Shown here in pieces: positions 6,930 through 13,651 of a stretch of DNA of 19,028 nucleotides. The stretch covers positions 1-19,028 of the forward strand of contig JAWWPG010000044.1 in the NCBI GenBank assembly GCA_033850885.1, in the 5' to 3' direction. The first letter of the stretch is position 1; every line of letters starts with the position of its first letter. The translations under genes were made by a program, and so were the position numbers. The notes under the pieces are model-generated. The model did not search any database. It saw only the letters and a program-made list of their open reading frames with translations, and was not told where the DNA came from. This DNA comes from JAWWPG01 sp033850885 (GTDB lineage: Bacteria; Actinomycetota; Actinomycetes; Propionibacteriales; Nocardioidaceae).

Positions 6930-7609
6930 GGCCGCGCGTCCTCGGTCGGCTTGACGAGGTCGGGGACGTCGTTCGAAACGGCGTCCAGGGGCGCGACGAC
7001 GCCACGCCGCCGTACGAGCAGCACGTGCCATACGACCAGGAAACCGACGACCAAGGGCAGCAGGCACGCATGGATGAGGAGCATCTGCCCGTAGTTGGTG
7101 ACATTGAAGAATGCACCAACACCGACGGTGTTGAGGCCGTCCTTGGCTTCGAAGGAGATCCACTGCGAGTCGAAGTTGCTCTGGGACAGGTAGCCGGTGA
7201 ACGCAGTACCAATCGAGGCCAGGAACGCGATCACGCCCGTGATCCAGGTCAACGCCCGGCGTCCGCGCCAGGCGGCCATCCAGAACTTCCCCCACAGATG
7301 GATCACCATGAACATCAGGAACAGCTGGGTGCTCCAGAAATGAAGACTGTTGGTCAGATGTCCCACCGACGAGGTGTGGTACCAGGCGGGTCCGGCGAAG
7401 GCGAGTACCAGCCCGGTCGCCAGGATCACGAGGAAGACGGCGATGGCCAGGACCCCGAAGACATAGATCCACGACGCCACATATGCCGGCTGACGGTCAG
7501 GCAACAGTTTGTCGGGCGGGAGCTTTGCAAGCCACGCGCGGCGTAGTCGCGAGGTCCACATGCGGTCCGTCGTTTCGTCCACCTCTGCGGTGCGAGTCTC
7601 GGTCGTCAT
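6926..7609 (-). CDS. Short cytochrome b (b6-like, N-terminal domain)
   Basis: A 227-aa di-haem cytochrome b core with four main helices. Haem-ligand histidine candidates are H90 and H104 (S-L-H-F-W-S-T-Q-L-F-L-M-F-M-V-I-H) and H180 and H195 (L-I-H-A-C-L-L-P-L-V-V-G-F-L-V-V-W-H). The spacing is 14 in the first pair and 15 in the second; the extra residue in helix D is known from cytochrome b6 rather than mitochondrial cytochrome b. T-G-Y-L-S after the second helix matches the usual G-Y-L-L quinone-site region. It lacks the C-terminal domain of QcrB-type proteins. It begins inside the stop of the 54-aa gene (ATGA, 7606-7609) and ends inside the start of the next gene. It presumably moves electrons between quinol and an unknown partner in the membrane. 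Confidence 0.9.
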   Translation of the reverse strand: MTTETRTAEVDETTDRMWTSRLRRAWLAKLPPDKLLPDRQPAYVASWIYVFGVLAIAVFLVILATGLVLAFAGPAWYHTSSVGHLTNSLHFWSTQLFLMFMVIHLWGKFWMAAWRGRRALTWITGVIAFLASIGTAFTGYLSQSNFDSQWISFEAKDGLNTVGVGAFFNVTNYGQMLLIHACLLPLVVGFLVVWHVLLVRRRGVVAPLDAVSNDVPDLVKPTEDARP

Positions 7610-7770
7610 CGCCGACCCCGGTCTTTCGGGAAGGGGAGCACGATTGCCAGTGCGAACAAGGCGACCATGACCACGATCACGATGAGGTTCGGTACGGAGA
7701 TCGACACCCAGCCGACATGCAGATAGGTCGCCGGATCATTCACTCCTGCAAGCACGGTCATCGGGCTCAT
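7606..7770 (-). CDS. 54-aa single-TM small subunit of the cytochrome b operon
   Basis: A small protein whose N-terminus contains Y-L-H-V-G-W-V, followed by one helix at about residues 28-47 (N-L-I-V-I-V-V-M-V-A-L-F-A-L-A-I-V-L) and a basic tail P-F-P-K-D-R-G-R-R. The ATG at 7770 has a perfect AGGAGG (7775-7780) four bases upstream, and the stop overlaps the cytochrome b ATG, so it is the first gene of a coupled operon. Its size and one-helix form recall the small accessory subunits of cytochrome bc/b6f complexes, but no homology can be claimed. H18, near the membrane edge, is a possible ligand. Confidence 0.75.
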   Translation of the reverse strand: MSPMTVLAGVNDPATYLHVGWVSISVPNLIVIVVMVALFALAIVLPFPKDRGRR

Positions 7771-7852
7771 GAGACCTCCTCCACCTGGACGGCACCCCAA
7801 CCCTATCGTCGATCGGATATATCGGGATAGAGCCAACCCTGAGTAGTTATCG

Positions 7853-7866
7853 GCCCCGTAGGTCTG
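7853..7866 (-). promoter_or_regulatory. Possible truncated DosR-like box upstream of the cytochrome b operon
   Basis: On the minus strand the sequence is CAGACCTACGGGGC. Ten of 14 bases agree with the GGGACCTACGGCCC box at 15218-15231, including the whole central GACCTACGG. The first two bases fall where the IS3 remnant appears to begin, so an original GG may have been replaced. It lies about 85 bases before the ATG at 7770. A 9-base match could be chance. Confidence 0.25.
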
Positions 7867-8160
7867 ATTCCCCCGTTGGGTAGACAGCCTGATAGCGGGA
7901 GGCTGGTTCTAGGGGAGGATGTTCACATGACTGGAAAGGCCAAGCTCAGGCGAAGCGGAAAAAGGTCTTCGCCCACGCATCGACATGGCGCGGCGCATCT
8001 GGTGATCGACACGGGTAGCCCGATCGCGGTGGTGGCCCGTGAGATCGGGGGCGGGGAGGCTCCGTTGGGTCGGTGGGTTGCTGTCGAGAGGGCTCACGAC
8101 GACGATCCGCTGGCGGCGTTGGGGGTCGGGTCAGAACGATCAAGTCGTCGTGCGCACTAG
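7865..8160 (+). mobile_element. IS3-family element remnant (left end plus OrfA start)
   Basis: TGATTCCCCCGTTGGGTAGA at 7865-7884 resembles the TGA-rich left terminal repeat of IS3 elements, and the OrfA start follows about 40 bases later. The element is truncated before OrfB. It lies between the cytochrome b operon and the CoA-transferase gene and probably displaced one or both upstream regions. Confidence 0.5.
7927..8160 (+). pseudogene. IS3-family transposase OrfA, truncated
   Basis: From ATG 7927 the 77-aa frame contains AAHLVIDTGSPIAVVAREIG, then L-G-R-W-V-A-V-E-R-A-H-D-D-D-P-L-A-A-L. This is the helix-turn-helix half of IS3 OrfA proteins of the form A-R-L-V-I-D-T-G-R-P-I-A-x-V-A-R-E-I-G, with L-G-R-W-V-x-x-E-R-A after it. 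The usual continuation into a leucine-zipper coiled coil is lost after about residue 65, where the frame becomes unrelated (S-E-R-S-S-R-R-A-H), and no OrfB follows. The ribosome site GGGGAGG is still present. It is certainly non-functional as a transposase. Confidence 0.75.
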
Positions 8161-8190
8161 TCACGAGGTCACCGCAGACCGGAACCCAGA

Positions 8191-9711
8191 ATGATGGACA
8201 GGTCAGGCCTGGGTAGCAGATCGGTCCGGAGCAAGGTGATGTCGGCAGAGGCTGCTGCGACCCTAATCGAACCGGGCGACAACGTCGGCATGAGTGGTTT
8301 TACCGGTGCCGGCTACCCAAAGGCCGTGCCGGGCGCGCTGGCCCGTCGTGTCATCGAGTCGACGGCGCGGGGTGAACGCTTCACGGTAAGCGTCTGGACC
8401 GGTGCGTCGACAGCTCCCGAGCTCGACGGGGCCCTGGCTGCGGTGGACGGAATCGATCTGCGCATGCCCTACCAGTCCGATCCCGTGAGCCGGGCCAAAA
8501 TCAACTCCGGCGCCATGGACTACCTGGACCTGCACCTGTCGCATGTGGCGCAGATGGTTTGGGAAGGCTTCTTCGGCCAACTGGACGTCGCGCTTATCGA
8601 GGTGTCCGGTATCACCGCGGACGGCGAGTTCGTCCCCTCCTCCTCGGTAGGGAACAACAAGACGTGGATCGAGCGGGCCGAGCGGGTGATTCTGGAGGTG
8701 AACTCCTGGCAGCCGACCGAGCTGGATGGCATGCACGACATCTACTACGGCACTGCGCTGCCTCCGGACCGAAAGCCGATTCAGATCCTGCGGCCCGGCG
8801 ACAGGATCGGCGTGCCCTATCTGCATTGTCCGCCAGAGAAGATCGTGGCCGTCGTACCGACGCACAGCCCTGACCGGAACACGCCGTTCAGGCCTCCGGA
8901 CGCAGACTCAGGGCGCATCGCGGGACACGTTCTGGAGTTTCTGACCCACGAAGTGAACCATGGACGGCTGCCCGACACCTTGCTACCGCTCCAGTCGGGC
9001 GTCGGAAACATCGCCAACGCCGTGCTCGCAGGTCTCGACGACGGTCCGTTCAGGCCGCTCACCGCTTACACCGAGGTGATCCAGGACGGCATGCTGCAGC
9101 TGCTGCGCTCGGGCACCCTGTCGATGGCCTCAGCCACGGCCTTCTCACTGAGCGAGGAGGCCAACACCGAGCTGATGAGCAACATCTCTGACTACCGCCA
9201 TCGGATCATCCTTCGCCCGCAAGAGATCAGCAACCACCCAGAAGTCATTCGGCGGCTCGGCTGCTTGGCGATGAACGGCATGATCGAGGCCGACATCTAC
9301 GGCAACGTCAACTCGACGCACCTGATGGGTTCAAGCATCCAGAACGGGATCGGCGGTTCAGGAGACTTCGCCCGAAACGCCTATGTCGCGATGTTCCTCA
9401 CGCCGTCAACCGCCAAGGCGGGCGCGATCTCCTGCATCGTGCCGATGGTGAGCCACGTCGACCACACCGAGCACGACGTTCACGTTATCGTCACCGAGCA
9501 AGGGGTCGCCGACCTGCGCGGCCTGGCCCCGCGACGCCGGGCACAGCAGGTGATCGCCCACTGCGCCCATCCCGACTACCGCCCGGCACTCCAGGACTAC
9601 CTTGACCGGGCCATAGCAAGCCGTTCAGGCAAGCACACTCCGCATCTGCTCGACGAGGCGCTGTCATGGCACCTGCAGTATCTGAAGACGGGCACCATGC
9701 GCCCGTCCTGA
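8191..9711 (+). CDS. Acetyl-CoA hydrolase/CoA transferase (succinate:acetate CoA-transferase type)
   Basis: A 506-aa class I CoA transferase of the YgfH/AarC type, which moves CoA between acetyl-, propionyl- or succinyl-CoA and free acids. The N-terminus has V-M-S-A-E-A-A-A-T-L-I and the G-M-S-G-F-T-G-A-G-Y-P-K loop. The catalytic glutamate is most likely E295 in T-A-Y-T-E-V-I-Q-D. G-I-G-G-S-G-D-F at 386-393 is the glycine-rich oxyanion/CoA loop, and V-T-E-Q-G-V-A-D-L-R-G is the conserved C-terminal motif. Length is normal for the family. The ATG at 8191 fits family N-termini, though its ribosome site is weak. In this setting it would support acetate or succinate fermentation, or recover CoA from acyl-CoA. 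It is monocistronic behind an IS3 remnant. Confidence 0.9.
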   Translation: MMDRSGLGSRSVRSKVMSAEAAATLIEPGDNVGMSGFTGAGYPKAVPGALARRVIESTARGERFTVSVWTGASTAPELDGALAAVDGIDLRMPYQSDPVSRAKINSGAMDYLDLHLSHVAQMVWEGFFGQLDVALIEVSGITADGEFVPSSSVGNNKTWIERAERVILEVNSWQPTELDGMHDIYYGTALPPDRKPIQILRPGDRIGVPYLHCPPEKIVAVVPTHSPDRNTPFRPPDADSGRIAGHVLEFLTHEVNHGRLPDTLLPLQSGVGNIANAVLAGLDDGPFRPLTAYTEVIQDGMLQLLRSGTLSMASATAFSLSEEANTELMSNISDYRHRIILRPQEISNHPEVIRRLGCLAMNGMIEADIYGNVNSTHLMGSSIQNGIGGSGDFARNAYVAMFLTPSTAKAGAISCIVPMVSHVDHTEHDVHVIVTEQGVADLRGLAPRRRAQQVIAHCAHPDYRPALQDYLDRAIASRSGKHTPHLLDEALSWHLQYLKTGTMRPS

Positions 9712-10206
9712 GTATCCCGATCTACCGCGCCGAGATCGCCGGGTTCCCGGTTCAGCCGTCAGCCACTGACGCGAAGGCTATGGTGCCTGCTGAGATCTTC
9801 GGTGAGGTCTCGGAAGCGGCATCGGCCCAAGGACCCTGTTCGGCGTGCAGTCGCTAGTTCAGGCCCGCGCCGAATGGGGGAACATGAAGCCGGTGCGATC
9901 TGGGACGCGGCGATCGTCAATCTGCTCCTCGGCGGCGCCAGCCCGCGACCTCGACGACCCGTCCAAGCTCACCGGCCAACGCGAGGACCGTCAAAACTGC
10001 AACAACATCAGCGGCGACGGTTACCAGTCTTTGACCATGTCGACCCGAAACGACGCAGTTGGGTTCTCCTGCCAACACGTGCAATCCCCCAGTGCCGAAG
10101 GTCCCGCCGGGCTCCGACCTTCGGCACTTACCTCTCGACGCCAGGTCGGCGAGTCTGAGGATCGAGTCGGCCCAAGATTGGGCCAACGTCCAGAAGAGGT
10201 TCCGAC
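9712..10206. other. Intergenic region with two inverted repeats
   Basis: No supported gene in this stretch of about 495 bases; open frames on both strands lack domains. It contains a short perfect palindrome, CGTCAG-CCA-CTGACG (9757-9771), 45 bases after the CoA-transferase stop, possibly a weak terminator or operator. It also contains the strong inverted repeat at 10091-10128. Confidence 0.5.
10091..10128. promoter_or_regulatory. 13-bp inverted repeat made of two DosR-like half elements
   Basis: AGTGCCGAAGGTC (10091-10103), a 12-base loop and GACCTTCGGCACT (10116-10128) are perfect inverse copies. Read outward on the minus strand, the left arm is GGGACCTTCGGCAC (10092-10105), which matches the BON-gene box GGGACCTACGGCCC at 12 of 14 positions. 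The right arm gives CCGACCTTCGGCAC on the plus strand. It ends about 78 bases before the alcohol dehydrogenase ATG. It could equally be a transcription terminator hairpin, though no T-run follows. Confidence 0.45.
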
Positions 10207-11259
10207 ATGAAGGCAGCCGTTGTTACCGCGTTCTCTGCACCGCTCGAGATTGTCGAGCGCGAGGTCCCGATCCCTGGGGCCGGGCAGGTGCTGGTCAGGA
10301 TGGAGGCCTGCGGGTTGTGTCATACCGATATCCATGCTGCCGGTGGTGACTGGCCGGCCAAACCGTCTCTCCCGTTTGTCCCCGGTCACGAGGGTGTCGG
10401 CATTGTTGAGCAGCTCGGCTCCGGTGTCGTGAACCGGCGGATCGGCGAGCGAGTCGCGATCGCCTGGCTCGGCTCTGCCTGCGGCGACTGCCGCTACTGC
10501 ATCGATGGGCGCGAGACGCTCTGTGAGAGTCAGCACAACAGCGGCTACTCGGTTGATGGCGCGTTCGCCGAGTACGCCGTGGCCAGCGCCGCATACGTCG
10601 TACCCGTCCCGGACGGCATCAGTTCGCTGGACGCCGCCCCACTCACCTGCGCGGGACTCACGACGTACAAGGCGATCAAGGTCGCGCGCATCCAGCCCAC
10701 CGAACGGGTCGGCGTCTTCGGGATAGGCGGTCTCGGTCACCTGGCCGTGCAGTACGCCCACATCATGGGCGGATCGGTCGTGGCCATCGACATCGAGCAG
10801 GCCAAGCTCGACCTCGCCCGGGAGCTAGGCGCCGAGCACCTGGTGAACGCCCACCGCACCGATCCGGTGGCTGCGATCACCGCGCTGGGTGGCCTGGACG
10901 TGGCCGTCGTGCTTGCCGCGTCGCCCCGCGTCTTCGAGCAGGCCTTCGCCTCTCTGCGGCGCGGGGGCCGGCTGGTCTGCGTGGCCATGCCGGCCGACGG
11001 CGGTGCCATGAACATCCCCATCTTCGAGACCGTAGTCAAGGGCATCTCGATCATCGGCTCCATCGTGGGCACCCGTCAGGACCTCGCCGAAGTCTTCGCC
11101 TTGCACGCCGCGGGACGCACCCGAGTGATCGCAAGCACCCGTAGCCTCGACGACGTCAACGAGGCCATCGCCGAAGTTCTGTCGGGACAGATCCCCGCGC
11201 GGCTCGTCTTCGAGTTCGCGTCCGTCCCAGCTGCCGCCAATGTCCCAGCCGGCAACTGA
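10207..11259 (+). CDS. Zinc-dependent alcohol dehydrogenase (AdhP-like MDR family)
   Basis: A 350-aa medium-chain dehydrogenase that should interconvert alcohols and aldehydes with NAD(H). Catalytic zinc ligands are C38 (G-L-C-H-T-D-I-H), H61 (G-H-E-G-V-G) and C148 (L-T-C-A-G-L-T-T-Y). Structural zinc is held by C92, C95, C98 and C106. The Rossmann loop is G-I-G-G-L-G (172-177), and D195-I-E after V-V-A-I suggests NAD preference. All key residues are present and the length is normal. The ATG at 10207 follows AAGAGGT at good spacing. The 13-bp inverted repeat with DosR-like arms lies upstream. In related actinobacterial stress clusters such genes serve reductive disposal of NADH under low oxygen; that role is inferred here. 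Confidence 0.93.
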   Translation: MKAAVVTAFSAPLEIVEREVPIPGAGQVLVRMEACGLCHTDIHAAGGDWPAKPSLPFVPGHEGVGIVEQLGSGVVNRRIGERVAIAWLGSACGDCRYCIDGRETLCESQHNSGYSVDGAFAEYAVASAAYVVPVPDGISSLDAAPLTCAGLTTYKAIKVARIQPTERVGVFGIGGLGHLAVQYAHIMGGSVVAIDIEQAKLDLARELGAEHLVNAHRTDPVAAITALGGLDVAVVLAASPRVFEQAFASLRRGGRLVCVAMPADGGAMNIPIFETVVKGISIIGSIVGTRQDLAEVFALHAAGRTRVIASTRSLDDVNEAIAEVLSGQIPARLVFEFASVPAAANVPAGN

Positions 11260-11276
11260 GACCAAGAGCCAGTTGC
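11252..11276 (+). terminator. Hairpin at the alcohol dehydrogenase stop codon
   Basis: GCAACTG (11252-11258) and CAGTTGC (11270-11276) form a perfect 7-bp stem with an 11-base loop overlapping the TGA. There is no T-tract, so it is a candidate terminator only. Confidence 0.35.
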
Positions 11277-11616
11277 GCCATGTGAGCGGGACGTCGTTTG
11301 GGTGTCGGCGGGCGGATGCAAATCTATTAGTCTCCTGTGTCTCGTATGCGATGTTCCTTCACCGCGGTGAACATCCGTGGTCACTTCGTCTGGAGAACCA
11401 GGGTTGTTGCGTCGAGGGCGGCATGTCGACACATCCATGCGTTCGTGGCAAATCGGCCCACCGTGGAATAGTCCTCGCAAGGGTGGTTGTCGTTTAGTCG
11501 CTGGCTCACCTCAAATCGCGGGGCCTGAACCGTGACCGGCACGATAGATGGCGGCGTGACGCACCGCCGGCTCGAGGGACTGCACAACCAGCGACCTACC
11601 GATCGGAGCCCGAGGC
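11260..11616. other. Intergenic region before the GH15 gene
   Basis: About 357 bases without a supported gene. It contains a nested palindrome at 11350-11375 (listed separately) in a locally more AT-rich neighbourhood (11310-11360), the most likely promoter/operator region for the GH15 gene. Confidence 0.5.
11350..11375. promoter_or_regulatory. Nested palindrome upstream of GH15 gene
   Basis: GATGTTC (11350-11356) and GAACATC (11369-11375) are perfect 7-bp arms. Nested between and overlapping them is the perfect 14-bp palindrome TTCACCGCGGTGAA (11358-11371). This looks like the operator of a dimeric regulator; which one is unknown. Confidence 0.4.
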
Positions 11617-13470
11617 ATGTCAGAGACCCCTATCGCCGACCATGCCTTGCTGTCTGACCGGCACTCCAGCGCCCTGGTCGACACCGCAGGCTCAGTCGAA
11701 TGGCTTAGCTTCCCCCGATTCGACAGCCCGTCCATCTTCGGTCGTCTGTTGGGACCCGATGCCGGGCACTGGCAGGTTCAGCCCGGAGGGGAGTGGCGGA
11801 GCAGTCGTCGCTACGTCGACCGGACTCTTGTTCTGGAGACGACTTTTACCACGGGAACGGGCACGTTGGTGCTCACCGACGCGCTGGCATTGGGTCCCGA
11901 CAACGGCGGGCACCGGCTCGGGATCAACGTCCCTCACCTCCTTGTCCGTCGACTGGAATGCAGGGGCGGTGAGGTCGACCTGCAGATCTCGTACGTGCCG
12001 CGGCCGGAGTACGGGTTGGTCATCCCCCTGCTCGCCACCGTGGACGGTGGGGTCACCGGCCGTGGTGGAGCCGACTGGCTGGTGCTGACCACACCGATTC
12101 CGTTAGACCTCACCGGTGGCGGGTCGGCTACCGGCGCCACTCACCTGCGCGAAGGACAGTCGATTCATCTCGGCCTGCATCGATCGACGCTCGAGCAGAC
12201 CCCGGCGCGGGTCTGGTCGCAGGAGGAGCTGTCCGCGCTCCTGGACGACACCATCGCCGCCTGGAGGTCCTGGTCCGACCTGCACCAGGCGTACGACGGG
12301 CCCTGGCGCGACCAGCTCCATCACAGCGGGCGCGTCCTGCAGGGGCTTTCCTATCAGCCGAGCGGCGCTATCGTCGCCGCGGCGACGACCTCGCTCCCCG
12401 AGGGCGTCGGAGGCGAACGCAACTGGGACTACCGGTACTCGTGGGTGCGGGACTCCAGCCTCACCATGGAAGCGCTCTGGGTGGCCGCCTGCCCCGATGA
12501 GGCGGACGACTTCTTCGGGTTCATGACCACGGCGGCAGCGTCCGGAGTCGGCCCCGGTCAAGGGCTGCAGATCATGTTCGGAGTAGGCGGAGAGCACGAC
12601 CTGAGCGAACGGGAGCTCCCCCACCTGCCGGGGTGGAAGGACAGCCGTCCCGTGCGGGTCGGCAACGGTGCATGGAACCAAACCCAGATCGATGTGTACG
12701 GCGAGCTCCTGGGAGCCGCCCACCGACTCGCCGACCAGCTGTCCGGCATCGACGACGACACCAAACGGTTCCTCATCGCCTGCGCCGACACCGCCGCGGT
12801 GCAATGGACCGAGAAGGACCAGGGCATCTGGGAGGTACGGGGAGACCCGCAGCATTTCTTGTACTCGAAGGTCATGTGCTGGGTGGCGCTCGACCGAGCG
12901 GTCGATCTGGCCGACAAGATAGGCGCCGGTCACCGTGTCGACGACTGGAAGCGCATCCGCGAGGAGATCCACGAGACGGTGCTGCGCGACGGCTGGAATG
13001 ACGAGGCAGGCGCGTTCACCCAGTACATCGGCTCCACGGCACTGGATGCTTCCAACCTGATGATGGCGCTGGTCGGCTTCATCCCGGCAGATGACCCGCG
13101 GATGCTCGACACGATCGACGCGACGGCGGAAGGGCTGACAGATGAGCGTGGCCTCGTGTACCGCTACCGCACCGAGGGGGGCGTCGACGGTCTCTCTGGT
13201 GAGGAAGGGACGTTCCTGCTGTGCACGTTCTGGCTCGCGCAGGCGCTGGCACTGTCGGGGCAGGTCGAGCGCGCCAAAGCCGTGTTCGAGAGCGCGATGG
13301 TGTTCGTCAACGACGTTGGGCTCCTCGCCGAAGAGGTCGACCCGAAAACCGGCGAGATGCTCGGCAACTTCCCCCAGGCCTTCAGCCACATCGGTCTGGT
13401 CAACGCGGCCTGGGCGATCTCGCAGGCGCAAGCACAAGCCGGCTCCACCGGCGGCACCCCTGACGGATAG
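11617..13470 (+). CDS. Glycoside hydrolase family 15 (trehalase/glucoamylase-like)
   Basis: A 617-aa cytosolic enzyme (no signal peptide) with the two-part GH15 layout. An N-terminal beta-sandwich (about 1-220; I-A-D-H-A-L-L-S-D, S-V-E-W-L-S-F-P-R-F-D-S-P-S-I-F) precedes the alpha/alpha barrel (about 250-605; N-W-D-Y-R-Y-S-W-V-R-D-S-S). The general acid is most likely E406 in Q-G-I-W-E-V-R-G. The base is E572 or E573 in L-L-A-E-E-V-D-P, followed by the hallmark G-N-F-P-Q-A-F-S-H. Mycobacterial members of this group hydrolyse trehalose; others act on alpha-glucans, and sequence alone does not decide. Start ATG 11617 has a moderate GGAG site. Large open frames on the opposite strand are composition shadows. 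A hairpin overlaps the stop. Confidence 0.93.
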   Translation: MSETPIADHALLSDRHSSALVDTAGSVEWLSFPRFDSPSIFGRLLGPDAGHWQVQPGGEWRSSRRYVDRTLVLETTFTTGTGTLVLTDALALGPDNGGHRLGINVPHLLVRRLECRGGEVDLQISYVPRPEYGLVIPLLATVDGGVTGRGGADWLVLTTPIPLDLTGGGSATGATHLREGQSIHLGLHRSTLEQTPARVWSQEELSALLDDTIAAWRSWSDLHQAYDGPWRDQLHHSGRVLQGLSYQPSGAIVAAATTSLPEGVGGERNWDYRYSWVRDSSLTMEALWVAACPDEADDFFGFMTTAAASGVGPGQGLQIMFGVGGEHDLSERELPHLPGWKDSRPVRVGNGAWNQTQIDVYGELLGAAHRLADQLSGIDDDTKRFLIACADTAAVQWTEKDQGIWEVRGDPQHFLYSKVMCWVALDRAVDLADKIGAGHRVDDWKRIREEIHETVLRDGWNDEAGAFTQYIGSTALDASNLMMALVGFIPADDPRMLDTIDATAEGLTDERGLVYRYRTEGGVDGLSGEEGTFLLCTFWLAQALALSGQVERAKAVFESAMVFVNDVGLLAEEVDPKTGEMLGNFPQAFSHIGLVNAAWAISQAQAQAGSTGGTPDG

Positions 13471-13477
13471 CCGCCGG
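13448..13477 (+). terminator. Hairpin across the GH15 stop codon
   Basis: CCGGCGGC (13448-13455) and GCCGCCGG (13470-13477) make a perfect 8-bp GC stem with a 14-base loop that contains most of the stop region. It has no T-run; a GC-only terminator is plausible between this gene and the convergent gene ending at 13652. Confidence 0.4.
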
Positions 13478-13651
13478 CATCCCATCGACCCCCATGACGC
13501 AAGGAGCGAACCACCGAGCGTGAGAAGCCCTGCAGGGTCTGGAGTTCGACGGTGCGGGCTTCGTCCGGCGCAACGGCAAGGCGGGAGCGCTCCGGCCCTG
13601 CTGAACCTACGCGAGCTTACCGGGCCGTATCCGGACAGAAGGCTACTCCGT

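Noticed and set aside
6930..7472. In-frame upstream extension of the 321-aa subunit gene to 7472
   Set aside because: The extension overlaps the cytochrome b gene in another frame and translates to Arg/Pro-rich sequence. The GTG at 6929, overlapping the preceding stop, is the better start.
11591..11604. GCGACCTACCGATC as a DosR-like box of the GH15 gene
   Set aside because: It matches only 10 of 14 bases of the local motif and lies 13 bases before the start codon, over the ribosome site, a position unsuited to activation.
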